A stretch of 64,000 nt of DNA from assembly GCF_003574475.2 (NCBI RefSeq), contig NZ_QLIS02000001.1:186001-250000 (forward strand), read 5' to 3'. The translations under genes were made by a program, and so were the position numbers. The stretch comes from Pseudofrancisella aestuarii (lineage in GTDB: Bacteria; Pseudomonadota; Gammaproteobacteria; Francisellales; Francisellaceae). Positions 28,726 through 39,303 of this stretch are shown one piece after another. Below the pieces are notes generated by a model. The model did not search any database. It saw nothing but the letters and a program-made list of their open reading frames with translations, and was not told the DNA's origin. Each line of letters starts with the position of its first letter. Within the stretch, counting starts at the first letter, position 1.

Positions 28726-30012
28726 ATGAATATATTTACTAGAAGAAATTTAGTCATAGGCTGGCTATTTTGGCTTATTGCGGCAATATTCTATGCTTTA
28801 GACTATTTTCAGCATACAGCTCCTAGTGTACTTATAAAACCAATATCTTTAGATATGGGGGTTGGAGTAGACCAAATCGCGTATGTAATGAGTATTTATT
28901 TTCCAATATATGCAATAAGCCAAGTACCAGCAGGTATGCTATTAGATAGGTTTGGAGCTAGAATCATGCTCTCTATATCCTGTTTAGTAATGAGTCTAGG
29001 TATTTTACTTTTTGTATATGAGCCAAACTTAAATACTATGGTTTTTGGAAGGATACTTATAGCTATTGGTTCAGCAGTTGCATTTATTGGCTGTTTAAAA
29101 GTTGCAGCAGATGTTTTACCAGAAAAATTTTTCCCTATAGCCGTTGGACTTACAAATACTTTAGGAGTACTTGGTGGTATCTTTGGACAATTATTTTTAA
29201 ACTATCTTGTTTCATTAAGTGGTTGGAAAGATGCTTTAGCTTATATTGGTTATTTTGGGATAATTTGGGGAGTTATAATAATCTTACTTCTAACATATAA
29301 AAAAGAAAGTATAGACTCTTCTAATTTATCTGAATCAAAAACCTCTAAGTTTTTCCATAGTTTAATCTTACTTAAGAACAAAAAACTTTGGCTTTTAGCT
29401 ATTTATTCCGGGCTTATGGTAGGTATAGTAGTTAACTCATTTTCTGAATTATATGATGTGATATTTTTAGAGCAAGCCTATCATGTTACGGAATCAGTAG
29501 CTGCGAAAATAAGTGTTATGATGTTTGTTGGTATAGCATTTGGAGGTCCATCTCACGGTATTATAGCGAGCTTATTTGGTGAAAAAAGAATATGGATGTT
29601 TATTTGTAATATATTTACGATAACTATTTTTTCTTCTATAGTTTTATTTGCGAGCATTATAAATCCTAATTTATTATTTGTTTTATTTTTCTTACTCGGA
29701 TTTTTTGTTTCTAGTATGTTATTAGCCTTTTCTGTGGTTGAAGAAATCTTTCCTAAAGAAATAAAAGGAACAGCGTTAGCTATTGTTAATATGATAATAG
29801 GCTTATGTGGAGCATTATTTCAATTCTTAATAAGCTATATAAGTGTGTTATTAAATGGAGGTCCTATTCATATAAATATAAACAATAATGTTTTTAATAG
29901 AGCTTTTGTATTTTTACTTGTTCCATTGCTTATTAGTACAGTAATTATTTCTCATATGGCTCTTTTAAAGTATAGAGAAAATAGAAGAAAATCTAGACTT
30001 CTACAGTTATAA
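28726..30012 (+). CDS. MFS transporter (sugar or organic acid)
   Basis: A 428-aa major facilitator with 12 membrane segments and the loop signature DRFGARIML. It lies downstream of the isomerase and kinase and may import their substrate. Its end overlaps the convergent next gene by 20 bases. That gene encodes another MFS carrier of similar length and opening, probably a paralogue. Confidence 0.82.
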   Translation: MNIFTRRNLVIGWLFWLIAAIFYALDYFQHTAPSVLIKPISLDMGVGVDQIAYVMSIYFPIYAISQVPAGMLLDRFGARIMLSISCLVMSLGILLFVYEPNLNTMVFGRILIAIGSAVAFIGCLKVAADVLPEKFFPIAVGLTNTLGVLGGIFGQLFLNYLVSLSGWKDALAYIGYFGIIWGVIIILLLTYKKESIDSSNLSESKTSKFFHSLILLKNKKLWLLAIYSGLMVGIVVNSFSELYDVIFLEQAYHVTESVAAKISVMMFVGIAFGGPSHGIIASLFGEKRIWMFICNIFTITIFSSIVLFASIINPNLLFVLFFLLGFFVSSMLLAFSVVEEIFPKEIKGTALAIVNMIIGLCGALFQFLISYISVLLNGGPIHININNNVFNRAFVFLLVPLLISTVIISHMALLKYRENRRKSRLLQL

Positions 30013-31258
30013 CTTCTTTCATAGATCTGCAAAAGGTTTCTCTAATAAAAAATACACTTAGGATTATTCCTACTACTATAAATAATAAAGGTATACATAA
30101 TGCTATTTCATATTCTGATATAGTTATTTTTCCTCCACCAGATAGACTTGATAAGATATAGCTGATGAAAGGGGAGCCTATAGATACAGAAAGCATTATT
30201 AAGAAATTATTAACACCTAGGCCCGCAGCTAAATAATATTTTTGGCATTGTTCAGCAATAATTGCAAATCCTATACTTTGACCACTAGCGCCAATGCCAA
30301 GGCAGATAAATGCTATAGATAGAATATAAATATTAATAGGTATAAAGATTATAACTGCTAATGCAAAGAAGGCGAGTATGGCACTAAATATCATTATTGG
30401 TTTTCTTCTTTTTATAGTATCAGAAATAAAACCTAAAGAAGGACAGCCAATACCATAACCAAGCCAAGCTAAGGTTATCATGTAAGAGGCTACTTTAGGG
30501 TCAAAACTATGCAACATTAGAAAAGGTTTAGCGGCATTTTCAGATAAAAATTCTATACTAAAGTATACCGATGCTGAAAAGAAAGCTATGAACCAAACTT
30601 GTCTAGTCGATATTAAACTTTTTATATTATCTAAAATAGATATTGGTTTATCAATAATTACAAATTTATCATCTGATTGTTTATTATTTTTAACTATGAG
30701 AACAGTTATTATAGCTAATATAACTCCAACTCCAGCAAGAATTATAAATACTTCTCTCCAGTCAATTCCACTTGTGTTTGATAAAGAGTCTAAAGGACCA
30801 GCAGCAACCATTGGTCCTAGTACCCCTATAAACTGTGATAAACCTATAAATAAACCAATATATTTATGAGGTAACCAGTCATATACTGCTACAAGTAAGC
30901 ATAAAAAACCAAATGCGGAACCAAATCCCATAAGTACTCTATAGATTAAAGCAGCACTAAAACTATTAGATAGAGCAAACATTCCCACTCCTAGAGCACA
31001 AATGCCAACTGCCATAGTAAGAGTTTTCTTCAACCCTAACTTATCTGTTATAAAACCAACAGGAACCTGCATAATGCCATATATAAATTGATATGCAGTA
31101 GAACTTAAAATACTAAATGTAACTAATGTTAAATCTAAATCACTTATTATTTGATGCTCAAATGTGCCAAGAATAGTTCTAAGTAAGAACTCATACATAA
31201 AGAATATAGCACAAGTTATCCAAATAATAAGGGCTGTTAAGGATATTTTATTATTCAT
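29993..31258 (-). CDS. MFS transporter paired with M14-like hydrolase
   Basis: A 421-aa major facilitator with 12 membrane segments and loop motif DKLGLKKTL. The start codon lies inside the end of the upstream desuccinylase-like gene (8-base overlap), so it is the second gene of that operon and may carry the substrate or product of that enzyme. Confidence 0.82.
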   Translation of the reverse strand: MNNKISLTALIIWITCAIFFMYEFLLRTILGTFEHQIISDLDLTLVTFSILSSTAYQFIYGIMQVPVGFITDKLGLKKTLTMAVGICALGVGMFALSNSFSAALIYRVLMGFGSAFGFLCLLVAVYDWLPHKYIGLFIGLSQFIGVLGPMVAAGPLDSLSNTSGIDWREVFIILAGVGVILAIITVLIVKNNKQSDDKFVIIDKPISILDNIKSLISTRQVWFIAFFSASVYFSIEFLSENAAKPFLMLHSFDPKVASYMITLAWLGYGIGCPSLGFISDTIKRRKPIMIFSAILAFFALAVIIFIPINIYILSIAFICLGIGASGQSIGFAIIAEQCQKYYLAAGLGVNNFLIMLSVSIGSPFISYILSSLSGGGKITISEYEIALCIPLLFIVVGIILSVFFIRETFCRSMKEVITVEV

Positions 31259-32267
31259 CTGTATTAAAATTTTCTTTTGCGATTTCTTCCCAATCTTCTA
31301 GTTTTGCTTCTGCTTTTTTATCATCATGAAACGATGCAACCTTAAAAACTTTATCTCCTTCCTTTATTAGTGGATTATTATTAATACCTAAAATTATTCC
31401 ATCTATTGGAGAAGTTAAACTAACATTATCAGCGTTACCAAAAGGATCTGTTAGATGGCCTATTCTTTGGTTTTTTTTAACTCTTGTTCCTAATTCTATT
31501 TCTGTTCTTAATATTCCTGAGGTGTCTGATATTGTCCATTCAGCATCTTCTGAAAGAATTGGTTTTACAGTTTGTTCAAGCTCCTCATCTAGAAGATTTA
31601 GCTTTTTCATTACATTTCTGATGCCTTCCATACCTATATTTATAGATTCATTATCAAATCTTATAGCTTCACCAGCTTCATAACAAATAAAGGGTATATC
31701 TAAAGCTTGATGAATTTTTCTAATACTAGAGCTATTCACATTTACACCTGTTATAACAGGTGCTTGAAATGCTCTAGCAATTCTCATTGAATCTTCATCT
31801 TCAGGATTACAATAGACTTGCGGTAGAATTTCATGATTTACATTACCTGTTCTTATTTGAATAGAGTAATCAACTTTCTTAATTATTTGCTCTGTAAGAT
31901 TATATGCATATCTTTCCATAAAAGAGCCATTCTCATCACCAGGAAAAGATTGTTCCAAGGACTTACCACTTTGCATTTTATTTGGATAATTAATTAGCCC
32001 GTATATGTTTAAAACTGGTATTGCAACAATAGTACCACTAAGTTTTTTTGGATCAATTTTTTCAATAAGGTTATTTATAATTTCAATGCCATTGTATTCA
32101 TCACCATGCACCATTCCAAAGAGTAATAAACATGGTCCAGGCTTACTACCATTTACTATTTTAATTGGTAAATACATAGGAGCACATGAATATAAAACAG
32201 GAAGTGGCATAGCTAAAGTTGCTGTTTCACCAGATTGAAAGGTCTTGTCAAATAATATGAATTTCAT
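31251..32267 (-). CDS. Succinylglutamate desuccinylase/aspartoacylase-family zinc hydrolase
   Basis: A 338-aa M14-type amidohydrolase. The zinc motif GMVHGDEYNG gives H54 and E57; a second His is expected near 145. After about residue 255 comes a barrel-sandwich-like C-terminal domain (SPIDGIILG). Members release an acyl group from N-acyl amino acids; the exact substrate is not readable. The downstream MFS gene suggests an imported N-acyl compound. Confidence 0.8.
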   Translation of the reverse strand: MKFILFDKTFQSGETATLAMPLPVLYSCAPMYLPIKIVNGSKPGPCLLLFGMVHGDEYNGIEIINNLIEKIDPKKLSGTIVAIPVLNIYGLINYPNKMQSGKSLEQSFPGDENGSFMERYAYNLTEQIIKKVDYSIQIRTGNVNHEILPQVYCNPEDEDSMRIARAFQAPVITGVNVNSSSIRKIHQALDIPFICYEAGEAIRFDNESINIGMEGIRNVMKKLNLLDEELEQTVKPILSEDAEWTISDTSGILRTEIELGTRVKKNQRIGHLTDPFGNADNVSLTSPIDGIILGINNNPLIKEGDKVFKVASFHDDKKAEAKLEDWEEIAKENFNTDE

Positions 32268-32340
32268 AAGCTAGATAAATAGTTAAAAATTTTATGTTAT
32301 ATGTTTTATAAGTCTTGTGATTATAACAAAGGGGATAAGT

Positions 32341-32379
32341 AAAAACAAAAAAGGGATCTAAGCATATAAGCTTTTTAGA
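32341..32379 (-). terminator. Possible intrinsic terminator of small lipoprotein gene
   Basis: On the minus strand an imperfect stem (CTAAAAAGC with GCTTAG) is followed by CCC and a T-rich run of two blocks (TTTTTT, TTTTT). It lies directly after the stop of the gene starting at 32729. Confidence 0.35.
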
Positions 32380-32381
32380 GT

Positions 32382-32729
32382 TTATTTAGCAGTAAAACTT
32401 CCTGTGACGCCACCATAAATATTTTTAGTGGTTACATCAGCAGAACATGACTCACCAACTTTATTAATAGCATCAGCGAATTCTTTATTATAATCTATAG
32501 GTGTATTAACAATACAGTAATTAGCAGTTACATTAGTTTCTGTTTTATCTAACACATCGATATTAGATAGCTGATATGTTCCATCTTTACAAGCGAGTTC
32601 TTTTTGTGCAACAGAAGTTAAATTACAAGTTCCTCTAACAATATCTGTTTGGTTATTACTATTTGTGTTGATAAGGCATGAAGTTAATAAAATGCAAAAA
32701 AATGATAATCCAACAATTTTTTTAATCAT
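32382..32729 (-). CDS. Small lipoprotein of unknown function
   Basis: A 115-aa protein with a lipoprotein signal, lipobox LTSC with acylated C18. The mature chain has six or so further Cys residues spread along it, suggesting disulfide bonds. AAGGAAAC upstream serves as ribosome-binding site. Family not recognised. It is divergent from guaA. Confidence 0.75.
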   Translation of the reverse strand: MIKKIVGLSFFCILLTSCLINTNSNNQTDIVRGTCNLTSVAQKELACKDGTYQLSNIDVLDKTETNVTANYCIVNTPIDYNKEFADAINKVGESCSADVTTKNIYGGVTGSFTAK

Positions 32730-32877
32730 AATAGTTTCCTTATTACAAATAAATTTTATTTAAGTTTCCAATATTTAGTTTAAAGATTTTTACTTAAAAT
32801 AGTAACAATTCTTTCTTACAAACAAAGTATTAATAATATAAAATAGGGAGATAATAATATCTTTGTATAATTTTCTA

Positions 32878-34428
32878 ATGACAGATATACATAATCATAA
32901 AATACTTATCTTAGATTTTGGTTCTCAATACACTCAACTAATAGCTCGTAGAATAAGAGAGATAGGAGTTTTTTGTGAGATTTTTCCTCATGATATTGAT
33001 GATGAATTTATCAAAAATTATGATGCTAAAGGGATCATCTTGTCAGGAGGCCCTGAGTCTGTATATGCTTCAGCAGCTAAAGCTCCGAAGATCGTATTTC
33101 ATCTAAATATACCGGTGCTAGGAATTTGTTATGGAATGCAAACTATGATTGCTCAACATGGTGGGATTGTTGAGGGGTCTGAGCAAAGTGAATTTGGTAA
33201 AGCTGTAATTAATATTTTAAAGTCTAAAGATAATATTTTTACAGGCTTAGATAAAGATCAATTGGTATGGATGAGTCATAGTGATAAGGTTACTAACTTA
33301 GGTGATGAATTTGACTTGATAGCCTCTTCAGTTAATGCCCCTATAGCAGCAATACAGCATAAAGAAAAACCATTTTTTGGTGTTCAGTTTCATCCTGAAA
33401 CTACACACTCAGAGCATGGTAGAGAGATGCTTGAAAACTTTGTATTAAATATATGTCAATGTGATGCTCTTTGGAATATAGAAAATATTATTGAAAGTGA
33501 TATTGAAGAAATAAAAAAGAAAGTTGGTGAAGATAGAGTTATTTTAGGGCTATCTGGAGGAGTTGATTCATCTGTTGTTGCAGCTATTTTAAATAAAGCT
33601 ATTGGAAAGCAACTTACCTGTATATTTGTTGATACTGGGTTACTTCGTTTAAATGAGGGTGATCAAGTAATGAAAATCTTCTCAGATAAGAGAGATATGA
33701 ATGTTATTAGAGTTAATGCTAAAGATAGATTTTTAGATCAACTTGAAGGTGTTTCTGACCCTGAACAAAAAAGGAAGATTATCGGTAGACTTTTTATTGA
33801 GATTTTTGATGAAGAGGCTGCAAAGATAGAAAATGCTAAATGGTTAGCACAAGGCACAATTTATAGTGATGTAATTGAATCTGCGGGTAATAATAAAAGT
33901 AAAGCTCATGTTATAAAGTCACATCACAATGTTGGCGGTTTACCAGAGGATATGAAGCTTCAGCTTCTAGAACCTTTAAGAGAGCTATTTAAAGATGAGG
34001 TAAGAAAGCTTGGTTTAGGTCTAGGATTGCCTCATGATATGTTATATAGACATCCATTTCCTGGACCAGGGCTTGGCGTTAGAATTCTTGGTGAAGTTAA
34101 AAGAGAGTATGTTGAGATTTTACAAAAAGCAGACTCGATATTTATAGAAGAGCTTTATAATCAAGGTTTGTATCATGATATATCCCAAGCTTTTGGAGTA
34201 TTTCTTCCTATTAAATCTGTTGGGGTTGTTGGAGATCAAAGACGATATGAATACGTTATTGCTTTAAGAGCTGTAGTTAGTATTGATTTTATGACAGCTA
34301 CTTGGGCAAACCTACCTTATGACTTTTTATCGTTAGTTTCAAATAGAATAGTTAATGAGGTTAAAAAAGTTTCACGGGTTGTATATGATGTAACAGGTAA
34401 ACCACCAGGAACTATAGAATGGGAATAA
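32878..34428 (+). CDS. guaA: GMP synthase (glutamine-hydrolysing)
   Basis: Converts XMP to GMP. It is 516 aa from the ATG at 32878. The glutamine amidotransferase domain has nucleophile C84 in GICYGMQ and a His-Pro-Glu triad part in QFHPET. The ATP-pyrophosphatase P-loop is SGGVDSS, and GGLPEDM and the C-terminal PPGTIEWE are typical. An in-frame TTG lies at 32863, 12 bases after GGAG; the ATG itself has no such site, so five extra residues are possible. Confidence 0.95.
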   Translation: MTDIHNHKILILDFGSQYTQLIARRIREIGVFCEIFPHDIDDEFIKNYDAKGIILSGGPESVYASAAKAPKIVFHLNIPVLGICYGMQTMIAQHGGIVEGSEQSEFGKAVINILKSKDNIFTGLDKDQLVWMSHSDKVTNLGDEFDLIASSVNAPIAAIQHKEKPFFGVQFHPETTHSEHGREMLENFVLNICQCDALWNIENIIESDIEEIKKKVGEDRVILGLSGGVDSSVVAAILNKAIGKQLTCIFVDTGLLRLNEGDQVMKIFSDKRDMNVIRVNAKDRFLDQLEGVSDPEQKRKIIGRLFIEIFDEEAAKIENAKWLAQGTIYSDVIESAGNNKSKAHVIKSHHNVGGLPEDMKLQLLEPLRELFKDEVRKLGLGLGLPHDMLYRHPFPGPGLGVRILGEVKREYVEILQKADSIFIEELYNQGLYHDISQAFGVFLPIKSVGVVGDQRRYEYVIALRAVVSIDFMTATWANLPYDFLSLVSNRIVNEVKKVSRVVYDVTGKPPGTIEWE

Positions 34429-34464
34429 ATTTATCTGAATACACACTTTAGTCTGGTATAAATA

Positions 34465-36333
34465 ATGCAAAATAATTATAAAACTTTAGACAAACTAAAC
34501 ACGCCAGAAGACCTTAAGCTTGTTCCAGAAACTGAGCTTGTGCCTTTGTCTAGAGAGCTAAGGGAATTTTTAGTTGAGAAGCTAGATGTAAGTGGTGGTC
34601 ACTTTGCTAGTAGTTTAGGGGCTTTAGAGCTTACAGTAGCTTTACATTATGTTTATGATACACCTAAAGATAGTATAGTTTGGGATGTTGGCCATCAAAC
34701 ATATATTCATAAAATTTTAACCGGAAGAAAAGATAAGCTAGTTACTATTAAAAAAGATGGTGGAATATCAGGTTTCCCTAAAAGAGCTGAAAGTGAATAT
34801 GATGCTTTTGGAGTAGGGCACTCAAGTACTTCAATAAGTGCAGCTCTTGGTATGGCTGTAGCTAATAGAATTACAAAAAATGGGGCTAAGTCAGTAGCTG
34901 TAATTGGTGATGGTGCTATAACTGGTGGTATGGCTTTTGAAGCTTTAAATCATGCTGGTGGAATCAAAGAAGATTTATTAGTAGTTTTAAATGATAATGA
35001 AATGTCTATTTCTGATAATGTTGGCGGTTTAACTACACATTTTAGTAAAATAATTTCAGGTGGATTTTATAATTCATTAAGAGAAAAGGGTAAGGAAGTA
35101 TTAAAAAATATTCCTCCAGTTTTTGATTTTGTAAAAAAAGTTGAAACTCAAACAAAAGGAATGTTTGTTCCAGCTAATTTTTTTGAAGATCTTGGTTTTT
35201 ATTATGTTGGTCCTGTTGATGGTCATGATGTAAATGAACTAGTTAAAACATTAAAAATCTTAAAAGATCACAAAGGTCCTAAACTTTTGCATGTTATAAC
35301 AAGAAAAGGTAAAGGTTATATAAAGGCAGAGAATGATCCAATTAAATTTCATCATGTAGCTCCAAGTTTTCATACAGGCGTTGAGAAGACTAAAAGTGTA
35401 AATATTCCTAAACTAACTTATTCTAATATATTTGGTCAATGGATATGTGATAAAGCAGCTAAAGATAAGAGATTAGTTGGTATAACTCCAGCAATGAAAG
35501 AAGGATCAGACCTTATAAGATTTGCTCAAGAGTACCCTTATAGATATTTTGATGTTGCAATTGCTGAGCAGCATGCAGTGACTTTTGCTGGTGGACTTGC
35601 CTGTCAGGGTATGAAGCCAGTAGTTGCTATATATTCTACTTTTCTTCAAAGAGCGTATGATCAAGTTATACATGATATAAGTATTCAGAATCTAGATGTT
35701 TTGTATGCAGTAGATAGAGCTGGATTAGTTGGTGCAGATGGATCAACACATGATGGCAGCTTTGATCTTAGTTTTATGAGATGTATTCCAAACAATATTA
35801 TTATGACACCGAGTAATGAGAATGAGTGTTATCATATGTTAGAATTTGGCTATGATTATAATGGCCCAGCTATGGTTCGTTACCCAAGAGGAACAGGGCC
35901 AGGTGTTACTATTACTGATTCTTTAAATTTAGAACTAGGTAAAGCTAAGCTGCTTAGAAAAGGTAGTAATAAGATTGCTATTTTAAACTTTGGAACTTTA
36001 TTACCATTAGCTGAAGAAGTATCTAAAAAATATGATATTACTATAATTGATATGCGTTTTGTAAAACCTTTAGATGAAAATATACTGTTAGATATAGTTA
36101 AAACACATAATGTTATATTTACTTTAGAAGAAAATGCTATAAAAGGTGGCGCAGGCTCTGCAGTTAATGAGTTTCTAATCAATAATAACCTTCATAGAAA
36201 TATTTATATTAAAAACTTTGGATTAGAAGACAGATTTTTAACACATGGAACTAAAAAAATATTATTAGAAGATAGTAATATTTCTTCTGAAATTCTTATA
36301 AATGAAATAGAGAAAATTTTATCTAAGAAATAA
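34465..36333 (+). CDS. dxs: 1-deoxy-D-xylulose-5-phosphate synthase
   Basis: First step of the MEP isoprenoid pathway. It is 622 aa, of usual length. Thiamine diphosphate motif GDGAITGGMAFEAL with NDNEMSIS, the ASSLGALELTVALH opening and the transketolase pyrimidine domain with AIAEQHAVTFAGG are visible. It follows guaA by 36 bases and may be co-transcribed. Confidence 0.96.
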   Translation: MQNNYKTLDKLNTPEDLKLVPETELVPLSRELREFLVEKLDVSGGHFASSLGALELTVALHYVYDTPKDSIVWDVGHQTYIHKILTGRKDKLVTIKKDGGISGFPKRAESEYDAFGVGHSSTSISAALGMAVANRITKNGAKSVAVIGDGAITGGMAFEALNHAGGIKEDLLVVLNDNEMSISDNVGGLTTHFSKIISGGFYNSLREKGKEVLKNIPPVFDFVKKVETQTKGMFVPANFFEDLGFYYVGPVDGHDVNELVKTLKILKDHKGPKLLHVITRKGKGYIKAENDPIKFHHVAPSFHTGVEKTKSVNIPKLTYSNIFGQWICDKAAKDKRLVGITPAMKEGSDLIRFAQEYPYRYFDVAIAEQHAVTFAGGLACQGMKPVVAIYSTFLQRAYDQVIHDISIQNLDVLYAVDRAGLVGADGSTHDGSFDLSFMRCIPNNIIMTPSNENECYHMLEFGYDYNGPAMVRYPRGTGPGVTITDSLNLELGKAKLLRKGSNKIAILNFGTLLPLAEEVSKKYDITIIDMRFVKPLDENILLDIVKTHNVIFTLEENAIKGGAGSAVNEFLINNNLHRNIYIKNFGLEDRFLTHGTKKILLEDSNISSEILINEIEKILSKK

Positions 36334-36417
36334 TAGTTATATTCAATATAGTTCTTAGAAAAAAATCAGTTTTAATGTTACTCTTTGAATAATTATAAAA
36401 TATCTTAAATAACAATT

Positions 36418-36732
36418 ATGGCTTGGGTTTTTCTTATTATTGCTGGAATATTTGAAGTTGTATGGGCTGTGGCACTAAAATATTCTAATGGATTTACAAA
36501 TATAATAGCATCTATAATCGTAGTTATAGGTATGATAGTGAGTATTTATCTTTTAGCATTATCTATGAAAACTATACCAATATCATTAGCTTATCCTATC
36601 TGGACAGCAGTAGGTGCATTAGGTACAGCAATATTTGGAATGATGTTTGCAGGAGATACTGTTTCAACTTTAAAAATAGTTTGCTTATTTTTAATAATAG
36701 CAGGAGTTGTAGGATTGAAAATTAGCTCGTAA
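36418..36732 (+). CDS. sugE: SMR-family guanidinium exporter (Gdx/SugE type)
   Basis: A 104-aa four-helix small multidrug resistance protein. The first helix reads IAGIFEVVWAVALKYSNGF, with the essential Glu (E13) and the Trp-Ala-Val pattern of the Gdx subtype rather than EmrE. It works as an antiparallel dimer exporting guanidinium by proton exchange. I see no guanidine riboswitch in the 84-base upstream gap. Confidence 0.88.
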   Translation: MAWVFLIIAGIFEVVWAVALKYSNGFTNIIASIIVVIGMIVSIYLLALSMKTIPISLAYPIWTAVGALGTAIFGMMFAGDTVSTLKIVCLFLIIAGVVGLKISS

Positions 36733-36746
36733 TTTATAGGGTAAAA

Positions 36747-37343
36747 TTAATTCATCACAACTTTAGAAATACTAGCAACGCCATCTTTTTGATGAGAAAG
36801 ATAAACTTCTAACCCTAATTTTCTTTTAATATAACTAAGAGCAAAATATCCACGAATGAATGGGTTTCCATTCTCATCATCTTCATATATTAGTATTTGA
36901 TGACGATTATCTTTTAAAAGAGTTTTAATAATATGACCTATTTTTGCATCTTCTAGCATATCATAGTGAATCATTCTAACTTTAGCTATATCAAGCTTTA
37001 TTTCCTCAGCAGTTAAGTCTTTTATATTTGTTCCTGAGTCTTGAGCTAGTTTTTGTAAAGCTACACCTTCTAGGTAATGAAGATCTATGATGCCTGTAAC
37101 ACGATCTTCTGAATTGATAACTAGAATTACATCTTTGTTAGCTAATTTCATTTTTTTCTTTATATCAGATGCTACTGTATCTGAACTAGTTACTAAAGCA
37201 GCTGTAGTTTTATAGTCTCTAAATACTTCTATAGCAGGACTATCAAGGTATAAAAGTTTAGAAGCATCTTCATTTAAGTATTTAAATTTTTTAGTATCTG
37301 AAAATTTGATTGTTTCAATTGTTTTGAAATCTTTTAGATCCAT
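36747..37343 (-). CDS. CBS-domain protein
   Basis: A 198-aa soluble protein. A pair of CBS modules appears to span about 45-190: VILVINSEDRVTGIIDLHYLEG for the first half and HQILIYEDDENGNPFIRGYFALSYI for the second, here named only by position (about 73-95 and 148-172). Such pairs bind adenosine nucleotides and regulate partners. No catalytic domain is attached. It is divergent from the SDR gene across a region with an inverted repeat. Confidence 0.7.
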   Translation of the reverse strand: MDLKDFKTIETIKFSDTKKFKYLNEDASKLLYLDSPAIEVFRDYKTTAALVTSSDTVASDIKKKMKLANKDVILVINSEDRVTGIIDLHYLEGVALQKLAQDSGTNIKDLTAEEIKLDIAKVRMIHYDMLEDAKIGHIIKTLLKDNRHQILIYEDDENGNPFIRGYFALSYIKRKLGLEVYLSHQKDGVASISKVVMN

Positions 37344-37378
37344 TGAGTTTCTCCCAATTATGCTAAGAAATAAAATTA

Positions 37379-37406
37379 TTTTGTCTAGGATAGATTTTAG
37401 ACAAAA
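37379..37406. promoter_or_regulatory. Inverted repeat between divergent genes
   Basis: TTTTGTCTA (37379-37387) and TAGACAAAA (37398-37406) form a perfect 9-base inverted repeat with a 10-base centre. It lies 36 bases before the CBS-gene start and about 70 bases before the SDR start. The form fits a dimeric repressor operator; a hairpin is also possible. Confidence 0.45.
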
Positions 37407-37478
37407 AAGTTACCTTTTTCAAAGCTTATTAGATACTATAGGAAATATATATTTAAATAATTTTACTTTAGGAGTTTT

Positions 37479-38207
37479 ATGAAAAATTATTTAATTACAG
37501 GTGGCTCAAAAGGAATAGGTAAAGCAGTTATAGAGCTTTTATTAAAATCAAAAGAAAATTTCATTATCAACCTTGATATAGTTGCTCCTGATATAGAGAA
37601 TAGTAATTTAAAATTTATCAAAACTAACTTAGAGAATAAAGACTCTATAATCCATGCGGTTGAAGAGTTAAAAGATGTACATTTTATTGGTCTATTTCTA
37701 AATGCTGGAATTCATATAAATGGTAGTTTATTTACTTCAAATCTAGATGATGTTCAGAAGGTTATTAATGTGAATGTAATGGCTAATATATATTTACTAA
37801 AATATCTTCGCCCTAATTTAGAGCATGGTTGTTCAATAGTTTTTAATGGATCTGATCAATGTTTTGTAGCTAAAATAAGTAGCTTTGCTTATGGACTAAC
37901 CAAAGGAGCTGTAGCACAAATGACTAAATCATTAGCTTTAGATCTAGCTAAATATGATATTAGGGTGAATGCTATTTGTCCTGGTACAGTTGATACAGAG
38001 CTATATCGTCAAGCTATTAATAATTATGCTAAAAAAAATAATATTAGCATGGAAGAAATGGAGAAGTTAGAGGCTGAGGAATTTCCTATGAAAAGAATAG
38101 CAAAACCTGAGGAAATAGCTAATTTAGTTGAGTTTTTGCTTAGTAAAAAAAGCTCTTTTATGACAGGAAGCCTATTACCAATAGATGGTGGCTATACTGC
38201 TAAGTAG
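37479..38207 (+). CDS. Short-chain dehydrogenase/reductase
   Basis: A 242-aa classical SDR: cofactor loop GGSKGIGKAV at 8-17, LNAGIH near 85, and catalytic Tyr-Lys in AYGLTKGA near 141-148, with Ser in NGSDQC. C-terminal PIDGGYTA is typical. Substrate unknown. Ribosome-binding site TTTAGGAG precedes the ATG. Confidence 0.88.
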   Translation: MKNYLITGGSKGIGKAVIELLLKSKENFIINLDIVAPDIENSNLKFIKTNLENKDSIIHAVEELKDVHFIGLFLNAGIHINGSLFTSNLDDVQKVINVNVMANIYLLKYLRPNLEHGCSIVFNGSDQCFVAKISSFAYGLTKGAVAQMTKSLALDLAKYDIRVNAICPGTVDTELYRQAINNYAKKNNISMEEMEKLEAEEFPMKRIAKPEEIANLVEFLLSKKSSFMTGSLLPIDGGYTAK

Positions 38208-38251
38208 TATGGTATTATAAACTTTGAAATTAGATTATAAAATAAATAAAA

Positions 38252-39295
38252 ATGATAGAAACAGATAGAATAATTTCTGCTAATGCTCCAAATCATAAAG
38301 AAGAAAGTATTGTTGATAGAGCAATTCGACCTAAAACATTACAAGAATATGAGGGTCAACCAGTTGTTCGGGAGCAGATGGAAATCTTTATTCAAGCTGC
38401 AAAAAATAGAAAAGATGCTCTAGATCATACTTTAATTTTTGGACCACCAGGATTAGGTAAAACTACATTATCAAATATAATAGCTAATGAAATGGGAGTT
38501 GAATTAAAACAAACTAGTGGGCCTGTTTTAGAAAAAGCAGGAGATTTAGCAGCATTATTAACTAATCTTGAAGAAAATGATGTTTTATTTATAGATGAGA
38601 TCCACCGTTTAAGCCCTGTTATAGAAGAAATATTATATCCAGCAATGGAAGATTACCAATTAGATATAATGATAGGGGAAGGGCCATCAGCTAGATCTAT
38701 TAAGATTGATCTACCTCCATTTACTTTAGTCGGAGCTACAACAAGAGCTGGACTTTTAACATCGCCTCTTCGAGATAGGTTTGGTATTGTTCAGCGATTA
38801 GAATTCTATTCTATAGAAGATTTGACTAAGATAGTCTATCGTTCAGCTAAGCTTTTAGAGTTGGTTATAACTATGGATGGTGCTAAAGAAATAGCAAAAA
38901 GGTCTAGAGGTACTCCTAGGATTGCTAATAGGCTTTTAAGAAGGGTTAGAGATTATGCTCAAGTTAAAGGTAATGGTGAAATAACCTTTGAAATAGCTGA
39001 TAAAGCATTGAGTATGTTAAAAGTAGATCCTATTGGTTTTGATCATATGGACCATAAATATTTATTGACCTTAATAGAGAAGTTTTCTGGCGGTCCTGTA
39101 GGTTTAGATACTATAGCGGCAGCATTAAGTGAAGAAAAAGGTACTATAGAAGATGTAATAGAACCTTATTTAATACAGCAAGGTTATATCATGAGAACAG
39201 CTAGAGGTAGAGTAGCTACTCTAGCTGCTTATAATCATTTTAAATTAAAAATTCCTAAAAGCTTAAGTTCAGATCAGCAAGATTTATTGGTTTAG
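38252..39295 (+). CDS. ruvB: Holliday junction branch-migration helicase RuvB
   Basis: A 347-aa AAA+ motor of the RuvABC resolvasome. Walker A GPPGLGKT is at 64-71, Walker B LFIDEIH at 112-118, sensor [17 protein letters not shown] follows, and the C-terminal winged helix ends with the usual RG.V. segment. ruvA and ruvC are not adjacent in this window. Confidence 0.97.
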   Translation: MIETDRIISANAPNHKEESIVDRAIRPKTLQEYEGQPVVREQMEIFIQAAKNRKDALDHTLIFGPPGLGKTTLSNIIANEMGVELKQTSGPVLEKAGDLAALLTNLEENDVLFIDEIHRLSPVIEEILYPAMEDYQLDIMIGEGPSARSIKIDLPPFTLVGATTRAGLLTSPLRDRFGIVQRLEFYSIEDLTKIVYRSAKLLELVITMDGAKEIAKRSRGTPRIANRLLRRVRDYAQVKGNGEITFEIADKALSMLKVDPIGFDHMDHKYLLTLIEKFSGGPVGLDTIAAALSEEKGTIEDVIEPYLIQQGYIMRTARGRVATLAAYNHFKLKIPKSLSSDQQDLLV

Positions 39296-39303
39296 AAATA
39301 ATT

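Noticed and set aside
36334-36417. Guanidine riboswitch before the SMR exporter gene
   Set aside because: The 84-base AT-rich gap shows no paired ACGR hairpins or other recognisable guanidine-sensing structure.
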